Positions 1 through 8,201 of a stretch of 64,000 nucleotides of DNA are shown piece after piece. The stretch is from NCBI RefSeq assembly GCF_006864535.1, contig NZ_QHLL01000010.1:1-64000 (forward strand), given 5' to 3'. The notes beneath the pieces were generated by a model that ran no database searches, was not told the DNA's origin, and saw only the letters and a program-made list of their open reading frames with translations. The first letter of the stretch is position 1, and each line of letters begins with the position of its first letter. Origin of the DNA: Campylobacter sp. MIT 12-8780 (lineage in GTDB: Bacteria > Campylobacterota > Campylobacteria > Campylobacterales > Campylobacteraceae). Made by a program: the position numbers and the translations under genes.

Positions 1-1719
1 GACATTTTTAATCTCTTCACTTTGAGTGATAACATCACTTGTTTTTGTCGAGACATTTTGCATAGAAGAAGTGATTTGTTCTAAAGCTGCTGCTGTTTCT
101 TCTAAAGAATGAGCTTGTGAGTTTGAACTTTGAGTGAGAGCATTTACAGCTTCTTGGAGTTTGCCACTTTCTTCACTTAAAGAGTTGGCAAAGTCAGATG
201 AGGTTTTAAGCATTTTTACGATTTCATCGCCTAAGATATTAGTTGTGATTTCTACATTACCACTTGCATTAGGAATTTTATTTCTAAAGTCTAAATTTCT
301 ATATTCTTCAAAGACTTCACGAATGGTATTTAAATTTGAACCTACTCTGTGTTGTAAGACATCAAGTAAGCGATTTAATACATTTTTAAGTTCTATAAGC
401 TGAGGATTTTTAGGGCTAGCTGTGATTCTTGCACTTAGATCACCTTCTTCTACTATATGCACGGTTTGGACTGATTGTTGGACGGCTTCTTGATCTTGAG
501 TTAAACCAATCTGTGTTTTTTGGATACTTTCGTTAATCGCCAAAGCCATTAAACCAAGCTCATCATGTGCCTTTGGAGGAAGAGATTTTGGCATGGTGTT
601 TGTTTTGTGATTGATATAATCAAAAAAACTAAGAAGCTGTTTGGAGATATTGTTTACCCTTGAAACTATTGCTTTTCTTACATAAAAAATCGTAAATACA
701 ACTCCTATAGATAAACACACAAGCACCATCAAAATAATCATTCGCCTCAAATCATAAACAGGTGCAAAAATAGACTCTTGCGGGGCAACAACAGCTGAAA
801 CCATATATCCTAATTTACCCAAATCAAGAATTTTTATCCCAGCAAAAGTTGTTGTGCCTTGTATATTTTTATAACTTATAAGAGCGTCTTGTTTGTTTTG
901 TATAGCATTGAGCAGGGCAGCTGCGCTTGGATCGGTATTTAATGCGGTAAAGGATTTGCCAATCACATCTTTATTTGGGTGAGCAACGACATTTGCTTGA
1001 GAACTTAGTAAAGTGCGATAATCTTGATCAAAAACAGAAAATCGATCAGATAAAACACTTTTAGATAAAGCCTCTTCATCGATAAACATTCCTACTACAC
1101 CTATAACTTTATGATTTTTATCAAACAAAGGATAATTCACGCCAAAACCAAACCTACTCTCAAAATTTCCTATACTTTGCCAGCTTGGCTCACCCATAGT
1201 TTCTTGTCCTGTTTGCAAAGCCTTTTGCACAGAATCAAAATGAGCGATCGCCTCATCAGCTTGCAAAATTTCAACTCCGCCTTTTTTATCGATATTTGTA
1301 TCAGTCACAAGTATCATAAATTCATTATTTGGCAGTTTATATTTACTATCCATAACCTCGCCATTTAGCACACTTGTATCTTTAAGATAAACATACGCAT
1401 AAGTTGCATACGAAGTCGCATCAATCGCAAAATAAATTTGATCTTTGATCTGCTCTTGTAAATTCCGATCTTCAAGCAACATCTCTTCTATACTATCTTG
1501 AGAAAGCTTTAAAACGGCGATAATCTCTTTCATATAGCTATCAATGATATTACTTACCCTTGCAGCAACATTAGCGATGAGTTTTTGAGACTCTTTTTCT
1601 TGAATTTTTGCTGAGCTGTTTGTTAAAAGTATGGTCATTACGATCATACAAAAGGCAAAAACTGCAACAATACAGGCACTTGCTTTTGTGCCTAAACTCA
1701 TTTGGTTTAAGAACTTCAT
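1..1719 (-). CDS. Methyl-accepting chemotaxis protein (Cache-type), 3' end cut by window
   Basis: Transmembrane chemoreceptor that would signal through CheW/CheA to the flagellar motor. The 573 visible codons run from an ATG at 1719 to the window edge without a stop. A membrane segment lies at about residues 10-30, then a large periplasmic sensor region of the Cache type, then a second membrane segment at about 326-350, then a HAMP-like linker and the start of the coiled-coil signalling domain. The visible end (about residue 540 on) is the Ser/Glu/Gln-rich first methylation helix, with the run HSLEETAAALEQITSS. The conserved hairpin tip that binds CheW/CheA and the rest of the domain lie outside the window. 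The ligand cannot be told from sequence. The gene is monocistronic at its 5' side and has a T15-run promoter upstream. Confidence 0.93.
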   Translation of the reverse strand, partial: MKFLNQMSLGTKASACIVAVFAFCMIVMTILLTNSSAKIQEKESQKLIANVAARVSNIIDSYMKEIIAVLKLSQDSIEEMLLEDRNLQEQIKDQIYFAIDATSYATYAYVYLKDTSVLNGEVMDSKYKLPNNEFMILVTDTNIDKKGGVEILQADEAIAHFDSVQKALQTGQETMGEPSWQSIGNFESRFGFGVNYPLFDKNHKVIGVVGMFIDEEALSKSVLSDRFSVFDQDYRTLLSSQANVVAHPNKDVIGKSFTALNTDPSAAALLNAIQNKQDALISYKNIQGTTTFAGIKILDLGKLGYMVSAVVAPQESIFAPVYDLRRMIILMVLVCLSIGVVFTIFYVRKAIVSRVNNISKQLLSFFDYINHKTNTMPKSLPPKAHDELGLMALAINESIQKTQIGLTQDQEAVQQSVQTVHIVEEGDLSARITASPKNPQLIELKNVLNRLLDVLQHRVGSNLNTIREVFEEYRNLDFRNKIPNASGNVEITTNILGDEIVKMLKTSSDFANSLSEESGKLQEAVNALTQSSNSQAHSLEETAAALEQITSSMQNVSTKTSDVITQSEEIKNV

Positions 1720-1806
1720 TATTTCTATCCTTATTTTAAGTAGTGTAAAAACTCTTCAACAAAGCTTTATAAGTTTTCATTCTATCTTAAAAAGGTGTCG
1801 CAGTGT

Positions 1807-1828
1807 AAAATACAAAAAAAAAAAAAAA
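1807..1828 (-). promoter_or_regulatory. Putative chemoreceptor promoter with T15 run
   Basis: Read on the minus strand, a run of 15 T (1828-1814) is followed by G and then TATTTT (1812-1807), about 90 bases before the chemoreceptor start. A T-rich stretch just ahead of the -10 is typical of Campylobacter sigma70 promoters. The long uninterrupted run could change length during replication. No sigma28 motif was recognised. Confidence 0.45.
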
Positions 1829-2051
1829 CGGAAAATTCAAATTTAATGTTACTTTTTTTTACATTGTAAGATATTTTTAACAAAAAATTATAAATTTTAT
1901 ACTTAAAAATATCTTAATTAATATGAAAATTATCGGCTATTAAAAGATCAACAAATCAAAAAAATATTTTACAATACAAGCTCAAATTAATATTTTAAGA
2001 TAATATAGCAATTTTAAAAGAGCAAAACCAAAAAATTCCAAAAAAATTTGA

Positions 2052-2057
2052 TATAAT
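2052..2057 (+). promoter_or_regulatory. -10 box for the 2095/rsmD pair
   Basis: A perfect TATAAT in AT-rich DNA, about 37 bases before the ATG at 2095. No separate -35 element is visible, as is usual in Campylobacter. Confidence 0.5.
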
Positions 2058-2094
2058 GTGTATTTTAAGAATAAAAATAAATTAAAGTCAAAAA

Positions 2095-2475
2095 ATGAAA
2101 ATAGCTCTAGAATGCAAAGATATTATCCTTGAAAATGCCTTAAGACTCTTTTTAAGAGAATATTTGGTGATGAAAAAGGATTGCGATTTTTTGGTGTGTG
2201 ATGAAAAAAGCAATGAACTCAAGCCACAATTCATCATCGCCAAGTCCTCAAGCCAACTTAGCGTGCCTTTTAGCAAGGAACAGCTTTTAAATGCCTTACT
2301 TGAATTTCATACCGCACTTTGCGAGCTTGCTGAAAAAAAAGCTTTGGAGAAGAAAAAAGCTCTAGAAGAAAAGATAGAGCATATCGCAAGTGAGTTTAGA
2401 AAGAGTTATCAAAACGAGATTGACAGGGCTATTGACGCCTTAAAAACTAAGCTTCTTAGCGCCCTTGATGAATAA
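2095..2475 (+). CDS. Unknown 126-residue protein with a coiled-coil C-terminal half
   Basis: I do not recognise this family. The first 75 or so residues look globular, with alternating hydrophobic segments. Residues from about 80 on are rich in Ala, Glu and Lys (AEKKALEKKKALEEK) and should form a helix or coiled coil. There is no signal peptide or membrane segment, so it is probably cytoplasmic. The gene starts at an ATG 37 bases after a TATAAT box, with a weak ribosome site. Its stop codon overlaps the start of the downstream methyltransferase gene, so the two are probably translationally coupled. A role with that rRNA methylase is possible by context only. Confidence 0.7.
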   Translation: MKIALECKDIILENALRLFLREYLVMKKDCDFLVCDEKSNELKPQFIIAKSSSQLSVPFSKEQLLNALLEFHTALCELAEKKALEKKKALEEKIEHIASEFRKSYQNEIDRAIDALKTKLLSALDE

Positions 2476-3076
2476 AAACGCGTCTAATAAAAAACTTTTT
2501 ACCCTCATACAAAGTGGTAAATTTAAAGGCAAAAAGCTCATTTTACCAAGTTTAAAGACAACAAGAAGCACAAAAAGTATAGTCAAAGACTGCGTTTTCA
2601 ATGTCTTGCAAAATCAACTCAACAATAGAATTTTCATAGAAGCTTTTGGTGGAAGCGCTGTAATGGCTGCGAGCGCTTTAAGCCATTATGCTTTAAAAGC
2701 TTATGCTATAGAAAAAGACGCTAAAGCTTATGAGATAGCTCTTTTAAACGCAAAGAGTATTGATGAAAATACGCTTTTTGTGCATAAAGCAGATAGCTTT
2801 GTATTTTTGCCACACTTGCTTGAAACGCTTCAAGATGAAGTTATCATTTATCTTGATCCGCCTTTTGATATACGAGCTGGTTTTGAGGATATTTATGAAA
2901 AAATTATCAATTTGATCTTAAATTTGCATAGTAAAAATATAGTTTATATCATCATCGAACACCACTGCAAAATATTATTTGATAAAAATTTAGGTGAATT
3001 CAAGCAAATCAAACATAAAAAATTTGGCAACACAAGTTTGAGTTTTTATGCTCATAAAAGTTTAGCTTCTCTTTGA
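2468..3076 (+). CDS. rsmD: RsmD-family 16S rRNA guanine-N2 methyltransferase
   Basis: Predicted S-adenosylmethionine-dependent methylase; the RsmD family modifies G966 of 16S rRNA during 30S assembly. The N-terminal part has the family pattern G-K-F-K-G-K-K-L, then residues like those preceding the fold's first helix (STKSIVKDCVFNVLQ). A SAM-binding segment (FIEAFGGSAVMAASAL) follows, and the catalytic motif is DPPF within YLDPPF. The length of 202 residues is near the family norm. I took the ATG at 2468, which overlaps the stop of the upstream gene; a TTG three bases earlier is also open. The 3' end overlaps the tail of the convergent xseA gene by 25 bases. Assignment to RsmD rather than another DPPF methylase is fairly secure from the N-terminal pattern. 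Confidence 0.82.
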   Translation: MNKNASNKKLFTLIQSGKFKGKKLILPSLKTTRSTKSIVKDCVFNVLQNQLNNRIFIEAFGGSAVMAASALSHYALKAYAIEKDAKAYEIALLNAKSIDENTLFVHKADSFVFLPHLLETLQDEVIIYLDPPFDIRAGFEDIYEKIINLILNLHSKNIVYIIIEHHCKILFDKNLGEFKQIKHKKFGNTSLSFYAHKSLASL

Positions 3077-4215
3077 GTGTCCTGAGAACAAAGTGTGATA
3101 ATATCATCTTTTGAAAGTTCTTCAAGGCGAATTTTTTGTCCATCTTTTTGGATACTTACAAGATCTTTGCTCTTTTGGAAAAAAGCTTCGTGCTGCAAAA
3201 AAGCGTTGTTTAAACTCATAAGTTTGAGTTTAAAATGCTCGAGTTTGTTGCGTATAAGCGAGTTGAGTTGTTTTTGTAAAAACTCGATTTGTTTGATCTT
3301 GTCCTCGATGATGGTGTGCAAAGATTTGGCTTTAAAAAGCCTTTCAAGACTCAGCAAAGAAAAATCCGCATTATGAATTTTGTTTTTCAAACAAGTTTTA
3401 AGAGCAAACTCAAGCTCATCAAGCTTTTGCTCAAGTTCATTTTTACTCATAAAAATAAGATCAATCGCTGCACTTGGTGTTGGAGCCCTAAAATCAGCCA
3501 CAAAATCACTAATCACATAATCAATCTCGTGTCCAATAGCCGATATAATAGGTGTTTTAGCGTGAAAAATCGCTCTTGCTAAACCCTCATCGTTAAAACA
3601 AAACAAGTCCTCCCTACTTCCACCACCCCTTGCAATAATGATGAGATCAAAACCATACTCATCAGCCCTTTGCAAAGCTCTTATGAGAGAATTTGGCGCA
3701 ATACTTCCTTGAGTAAGGGCATTGAAAATATAAATTTGGGCTAAAAAATAGCCTTTTTGGTTGATAAGCTTAAGCATATCTTGCAAAGCAGCAGAGGTTA
3801 AGGAAGTGATAAGGGCGATTTTTGAGGGAAAATTTGGCAAGGGTTTTTTGTGGATTATTTCAAACAACCCTTCTTTTTCAAGCTTTTCTTTAAGAGCTAA
3901 AAACTGCGCTTCTAAATCACCAAAGCCTGAATTTTTCATATCCTTAGCGATAAACTGATACCGCCCACTTTCAGCATATAAGCTCACAAAGCCATTTAAT
4001 TCTAAAAAATCCCCTACTTTTGGCTTAAAATCAAGCCTTGAATTAAAGCCTTTAAACATAGCGCAGGCTATACTTGATTTTTCATCTTTTAAGTCAAAAT
4101 ACCAATGCCCTGAACCATGAAAAGTGATCTTAGAGACTTCTCCACTAAGGCTAATATTCTCAAAATGCGCCTCAAGCAAGCTTTTTGCTTTAAGGTTAAG
4201 CTCGCTGACTTTCAT
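3052..4215 (-). CDS. xseA: Exodeoxyribonuclease VII large subunit
   Basis: Catalytic subunit of exonuclease VII, which degrades single-stranded DNA in both directions in mismatch repair and recombination, with the small subunit XseB (not in this window). The 387-residue protein starts with an OB-fold-like segment (about residues 1-105, with GEVSKITFHGSGHWYFDLKD). The nuclease domain carries the family hallmarks: ARGGGSREDL near residue 195, then FNDE, then SAIGHEIDY and PTPSAA. A helical C-terminal part follows. The length is shorter than E. coli XseA (about 456), mainly in the C-terminal helices, as in other Campylobacter. The start ATG overlaps the ubiE stop by four bases, so it is the last gene of perR-ubiE-xseA. 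Confidence 0.95.
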   Translation of the reverse strand: MKVSELNLKAKSLLEAHFENISLSGEVSKITFHGSGHWYFDLKDEKSSIACAMFKGFNSRLDFKPKVGDFLELNGFVSLYAESGRYQFIAKDMKNSGFGDLEAQFLALKEKLEKEGLFEIIHKKPLPNFPSKIALITSLTSAALQDMLKLINQKGYFLAQIYIFNALTQGSIAPNSLIRALQRADEYGFDLIIIARGGGSREDLFCFNDEGLARAIFHAKTPIISAIGHEIDYVISDFVADFRAPTPSAAIDLIFMSKNELEQKLDELEFALKTCLKNKIHNADFSLLSLERLFKAKSLHTIIEDKIKQIEFLQKQLNSLIRNKLEHFKLKLMSLNNAFLQHEAFFQKSKDLVSIQKDGQKIRLEELSKDDIITLCSQDTQREAKLL

Positions 4216-4925
4216 TTTTCTTTTATGGCAACAAACATTGAACTTATACCAAAACTCAAACTTTCATAATACATCATCTTAAAACCAGCTTCTTCAAGCT
4301 CTTTAATCAGCTCTTCCTTGCTTAAAAACGCATCAATTGAATGGGGAAGGTATTCATAGGCTTGAGAATTTTTGCTGATGAATGAACCAATTTTTGGCAG
4401 TATGTATTTAAGATAAAAATCCCTTATCCAAGCGACAAGCCCACCTTTTTCTCTTTTTGTAAATTCTAAAATCAACAAAATCCCACCCTTATCAAGCACT
4501 CTAAAAAACTCTTTTAAAGCCTCTTTTCTTTGCACGACATTGCGAATTCCATAACTTATACTGATAATATTTGCGCTTTTATCTTTAAGGGGAAGTTCTT
4601 GGGCTTTTGCCTCGATAAATTCAAGTTTTGAAAAGCGTTTCTTAGCAATCTTAAGCATTGAAGTGCTTGGATCTATACCGATGAGAGAAGAGATGGATTT
4701 GTGTAACTCTTTAGCCTTTGCCTGCCAAATTTCAAGCATATCGCCTGTTCCGCACGCCACATCAACGATTTTAAGTTTTTTATGCTCATCAAAGCATTTA
4801 AGCACTCTTTCACAAGCCTTTTTTCGCCAGCTTATATCTACTCCAAAACTTAAAATTCTATTTGCTTTGTCATAACTTGGAGCAATTTGGTTAAACATTT
4901 CTACGATTTGTTCTTGTTTTTGCAT
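4212..4925 (-). CDS. ubiE: Demethylmenaquinone / ubiquinone C-methyltransferase family (UbiE/MenG)
   Basis: SAM-dependent methylase of respiratory quinone synthesis. Campylobacter uses menaquinone, so the demethylmenaquinone step is the likely reaction. The 237-residue protein has the expected start (FNQIAPSYDKANRILSFG), the SAM-binding motif VDVACGTGDML near residue 55, a second nucleotide contact (IGIDPSTSML), and the family motif SYGIRNV followed by the region LREFFRVLDKGG-like (here LKEFFRVLDKGG). The gene follows perR with a 15-base gap and overlaps xseA by four bases. How a quinone gene fits with the peroxide regulator is unclear beyond shared transcription. Confidence 0.93.
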   Translation of the reverse strand: MQKQEQIVEMFNQIAPSYDKANRILSFGVDISWRKKACERVLKCFDEHKKLKIVDVACGTGDMLEIWQAKAKELHKSISSLIGIDPSTSMLKIAKKRFSKLEFIEAKAQELPLKDKSANIISISYGIRNVVQRKEALKEFFRVLDKGGILLILEFTKREKGGLVAWIRDFYLKYILPKIGSFISKNSQAYEYLPHSIDAFLSKEELIKELEEAGFKMMYYESLSFGISSMFVAIKEK

Positions 4926-4940
4926 ACGCTTTCCTAAAAT

Positions 4941-5357
4941 TTAGCGTTGGCGGCATTTAGAGCAACCATCAACCCTTGCACTTATGCTTAAATGATCGAT
5001 TAAATTGCCTATCTTTTTTTCTATCTCTTCTTGATAAAGGGCTAAATTTGTGTCTTTGAAATTAAGATCATCTATATGACCACACCTTGAGCAAACAAGG
5101 TGAATGTGTGGCTCTTCGTATATATCATAATACGTTTTTTGATTAGGCACATTGACTTCAACAACCAAACCTTGTTCTTGTAAGGTATTGAGATTTTTAT
5201 ACACGGTGGCAAGTGAGATTGATGGGTATTCTTCGCGCACTTGCTTATAAAGTTCGTCTATATTTGGGTGTTCGTGGCGTTTAAGGATTTTAAGCACGCA
5301 AAGCCTTTGTGGAGTAGCTTTTAAATCGTGATTTTTTAAGAGTTGCACAAGTTCCAT
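4941..5357 (-). CDS. perR: Fur-family peroxide-responsive repressor
   Basis: Metal-dependent transcription repressor of the Fur superfamily, 138 residues. The winged helix covers about residues 10-75, with the recognition helix segment SLATVYKNLNTL. Probable metal-site residues are D78, H84 and H86 (DIYEEPHIH). A structural zinc site is formed by C89/C92 (CSRC) and C132/C135 (CSKC). The length, the four-cysteine zinc site and the place ahead of ubiE-xseA agree with C. jejuni PerR, which controls oxidative-stress genes such as katA and ahpC. Separating PerR from Fur by sequence alone is not absolute, but context favours PerR. The start has the ribosome site AAAAGG. A palindromic AT-rich site upstream may serve autoregulation. 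Confidence 0.88.
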   Translation of the reverse strand: MELVQLLKNHDLKATPQRLCVLKILKRHEHPNIDELYKQVREEYPSISLATVYKNLNTLQEQGLVVEVNVPNQKTYYDIYEEPHIHLVCSRCGHIDDLNFKDTNLALYQEEIEKKIGNLIDHLSISARVDGCSKCRQR

Positions 5358-5384
5358 AAACGACCTTTTTTGTAATTTTATTTA

Positions 5385-5400
5385 TTGTGTAATAATACAA
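5385..5400. promoter_or_regulatory. Imperfect palindrome upstream of perR, possible Per box
   Basis: The 16-base stretch TTGTGTAATAATACAA is nearly self-complementary (six of eight pairs) and lies 28-43 bases ahead of the perR start. Fur-family repressors bind AT-rich dyads and C. jejuni PerR is reported to repress itself, so this is a reasonable autoregulatory site, by inference only. Confidence 0.4.
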
Positions 5401-5487
5401 AAAAAAGTTTAAAATAAGTTTATACTAAAGGATATTTTTTATTATTTAAGAATTTACAAACTTTGTTTATATATACTTAAATTTATT

Positions 5488-7341
5488 TCAAGGCTGTGCG
5501 TATCGTTTTATCTGCAAGGCTAAACTTTGTGTATCTAAGCCTAAACTTTGCTCAACCTCATTTGTTTGTCCGTGGGTGATAAATTCATCTTTGTATTCAA
5601 AGCTGATGATTTTAACTTTTAAATTATGAGTTTGCACGAAAGTTTCAAGCAAACTTGCCACACCACCAATCTTTGCACTATCACTAAAAACAAACCAAAT
5701 TTGACTTTGCAAGGCAAGTTCTTTTAAAAGCACCTCATCTAAAGGCTTAGCAAAAATCAAATCAATCAAATTTGCATAGTCTTTCAAGCCCTCTTTTTCA
5801 AGGTATTTAAGCACTCCAAAAGCCCTACCAACACCTTGTCCGTAGCCTAAAAATGCGATTTTGCTTTCATTTTTTATGAGCCACTGAGCCTTTGCTTGCT
5901 TTATCTTAGAAGGCTTAAACTCATCATTGAGTAAAAAACTTCCCCTTGGATAGCGAAAAGCTATGCAACCTTGATGATGATAAGCATAACGCATAACTTC
6001 TTTCATCATCGCCTCATCTCTTGGTGCGATAAGGGTTAAATTTGGCACACAGGCTAAAAAGCTTATATCAAAAGCTCCTTGGTGCGTTTCGCCATCCTCA
6101 CCGACAATGCCAGCTCTATCTATGGCAAAAACTACATTTAAATTCATAATCGCACAATCATGTATGATTTGATCATAAGCGCGTTGCAAAAAGGTGCTAT
6201 AAATAGCGATAAATGGCTTAAAGCCTTCTCTTGCCATAGCTGCCATAGAAGTTACAGCGTGTTGTTCGGCAATCGCCACATCAAAAAATCGCTCTGGATA
6301 AGCTTCTATAAGCTTTTCAAGCCCTGTTCCACTTGGCATAGCTGCTGTAACACCTACTATATCATCAAATTCTTTGGCAAGTTCAAGCAAATTTAAAGCA
6401 AAAAGCTCTGTGGCTGACTTTGATGTGTTTGAGCTTTTCACAGCTTGTCCGGTTTGTATGTCAAAAGCACCTACACCGTGCCATTTAGCATTTTTACCTT
6501 CAGCCTTTTCATAACCTTTGCCTTTGATGGTTTGAGTATGCACTATACAAGGTTTTTGCATAGCTTTGGCTTTTTTTAGGGCAGGGATAAGTTCGTTTAA
6601 ATTATGCCCATTAATCACACCTATATACTCAAGTCCTAACTCTTCAAACAAAATTCCCGGAGTTATAAGCTTAAAACTCTCCTCAAAACGTTTTGCCATA
6701 TAAGTTGCACTTTGAGGCAGATAACTTAAAACGCCTTCAACGCGCCTTTTAAATTTTTGATACAACTCACTTGCCATAGCTCCTGAAAGATATCTTGAGA
6801 TCGCTCCAATGGGCTTACTTATACTCATTTCATTATCATTTAAGATGATGACGCAAGGATATTTTCTCTCGCCAAGCTCATTTAAGGCTTCATACACCAT
6901 ACCAGCACTCATTGCTCCATCGCCGATTAAAGCTATGGGTGTGCGGTTTTGCTTTTTTAGCTTTATAGCTTTACAGGCTCCAACAAGCAAGGATATGCTT
7001 GTGCTTGAATGTCCAGCGACAAAATAATCCCCCTCTGTTTCTTTAGTATAACCACTTAAGCCCCCAAACTGCCTAAGCGTATGAAAAAAATCAGCCCTAC
7101 CGGTAAGAAGCTTGTGTGCATAGCTTTGATGAGAAACATCAAAGATAAAAGGATCATTTTTATAATCAAAAACGCAGTGCATAGCAATGCTAAGCTCCAC
7201 AACACCCAAATTTGAGCTTAAGTGTCCGCCGTTTTTGCTTACAACTTCTATAATCCTTGTTCTTAAATTTGCGGCAAGTTCATTTAAAGCCTGCAAATCA
7301 AGCTCTTGAAGCCTTTCATGCTCTATGCTTAAAGCTGTCAT
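5488..7341 (-). CDS. dxs: 1-deoxy-D-xylulose-5-phosphate synthase
   Basis: First enzyme of the MEP pathway: thiamine-diphosphate-dependent condensation of pyruvate and glyceraldehyde 3-phosphate to DXP, feeding isoprenoids, thiamine and pyridoxal. The 617 residues match the family. Early His motif: FDVSHQSYAHK. TPP/Mg site: IGDGAMSAG through ILNDNEMSIS (about residues 138-175). Central catalytic Glu region: DVAIAEQHAVT. Pyrimidine-domain motif: DRAGIVGEDGETHQGAFD. The C-terminal transketolase domain is present. The start ATG overlaps the fliH stop by four bases, so it is the last gene of the long lysA-to-dxs unit; a 130-base gap follows before perR. Confidence 0.97.
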   Translation of the reverse strand: MTALSIEHERLQELDLQALNELAANLRTRIIEVVSKNGGHLSSNLGVVELSIAMHCVFDYKNDPFIFDVSHQSYAHKLLTGRADFFHTLRQFGGLSGYTKETEGDYFVAGHSSTSISLLVGACKAIKLKKQNRTPIALIGDGAMSAGMVYEALNELGERKYPCVIILNDNEMSISKPIGAISRYLSGAMASELYQKFKRRVEGVLSYLPQSATYMAKRFEESFKLITPGILFEELGLEYIGVINGHNLNELIPALKKAKAMQKPCIVHTQTIKGKGYEKAEGKNAKWHGVGAFDIQTGQAVKSSNTSKSATELFALNLLELAKEFDDIVGVTAAMPSGTGLEKLIEAYPERFFDVAIAEQHAVTSMAAMAREGFKPFIAIYSTFLQRAYDQIIHDCAIMNLNVVFAIDRAGIVGEDGETHQGAFDISFLACVPNLTLIAPRDEAMMKEVMRYAYHHQGCIAFRYPRGSFLLNDEFKPSKIKQAKAQWLIKNESKIAFLGYGQGVGRAFGVLKYLEKEGLKDYANLIDLIFAKPLDEVLLKELALQSQIWFVFSDSAKIGGVASLLETFVQTHNLKVKIISFEYKDEFITHGQTNEVEQSLGLDTQSLALQIKRYAQP

Positions 7342-8192
7342 TGGCTAACCATTTTTTTGATTTTATTTAGACGAGAATTTAAATTTGACTCTATATTTCC
7401 TACATCGCTAAGCACGATAACACTACCCTTTGAGATAGCATCATCAAGACTAACTTTAAGATGAGTAAGTTCTTTAAGCTCGGATTTTACAAAATCATAA
7501 TCACTTGGGCTTACTTTAAGTTCTATACTTGCAGCACCTTTAAGCTCTGAGATAAGCTCTTTTGAGAGATTTAAAGCAATTTGGGCTGAATTTTCCTCGA
7601 GCTCTTTGTTAATCACTTCTTTTGCGATTTCAATAGCAGTATTAGCAAGCTCTTGTTCGTTTTTAGCCACAAACACATCTAAATTCGCACATGCCTCATC
7701 AAGCTTAGCCACACTTTTAAGATATTTATCTTTAAGCTCATTTGTTTCTTTATCAAACTCAGCTTTTGCCTTGTTATACCCTTCTTGAGTAAATTTTTCT
7801 TTTGCTCCCTCAAGCTCGGCATTTAAGCGGTTGTTAAATTCACTTTCTTGACTTTCAATTTGCATTTGAAGCTTGATGATATTGCCAGACATTTCATCAG
7901 TTTTTTTCAGCAAATCCTCGACAAAGCTTGACTGAAAAGGAGCATTTGCCTCACTTTTGTTTTCTTCTTCTAATGGGGCTTGCAAAGTTGGCTCAGCTAC
8001 TTGTGGGTTAGGTTTTTCTTCCAAAGGCATAGCTTCTTGGGTAGTGGCTGGAGGAACTGGTGCATTTAAAGCCTCTTGCATGCGGTTTTGTTCCTGAGTG
8101 CTTGCAAATTCACTCATTACCTTAAAATGATAGTTCTCAACGATATGTTCGTTTGCATTGCTTTGTGAAATTACATTGGTATTTTTTGCCAT
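7338..8192 (-). CDS. fliH: Flagellar export apparatus regulator FliH
   Basis: Cytoplasmic regulator of the flagellar type III export ATPase FliI, which it links to the C-ring. The 284-residue protein has a Pro/Glu/Ala-rich first third (about residues 40-90), then a long Glu/Lys/Ala-rich coiled coil, and a C-terminal globular part (about 180-284) that resembles the FliH/V-ATPase E-subunit fold (EIAKEVINKELEENSAQIAL). It lies directly after fliG (9-base gap) and overlaps dxs by four bases. Identification rests on the coiled-coil layout and on the fliF-fliG-fliH order, which is standard. Confidence 0.88.
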   Translation of the reverse strand: MAKNTNVISQSNANEHIVENYHFKVMSEFASTQEQNRMQEALNAPVPPATTQEAMPLEEKPNPQVAEPTLQAPLEEENKSEANAPFQSSFVEDLLKKTDEMSGNIIKLQMQIESQESEFNNRLNAELEGAKEKFTQEGYNKAKAEFDKETNELKDKYLKSVAKLDEACANLDVFVAKNEQELANTAIEIAKEVINKELEENSAQIALNLSKELISELKGAASIELKVSPSDYDFVKSELKELTHLKVSLDDAISKGSVIVLSDVGNIESNLNSRLNKIKKMVSQ

Positions 8193-8201
8193 AGTTTAAG
8201 C

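Larger units (their letters stand above)
1720..2094. other. Gene-free divergent intergenic region (375 bases)
   Basis: Very AT-rich spacer between the leftward chemoreceptor gene and the rightward 2095 gene. It holds the T15 promoter of the chemoreceptor and a TATAAT box for the rightward genes. The ORF that reaches into it (1631-1846) overlaps the chemoreceptor antisense and looks like chance. I see no RNA gene, repeat or hairpin of note. Confidence 0.7.

Noticed and set aside
1111..1846. Plus-strand ORFs opposite and upstream of the chemoreceptor
   Set aside because: They are shadows of the receptor gene and the A15 run, with no ribosome sites or family features.
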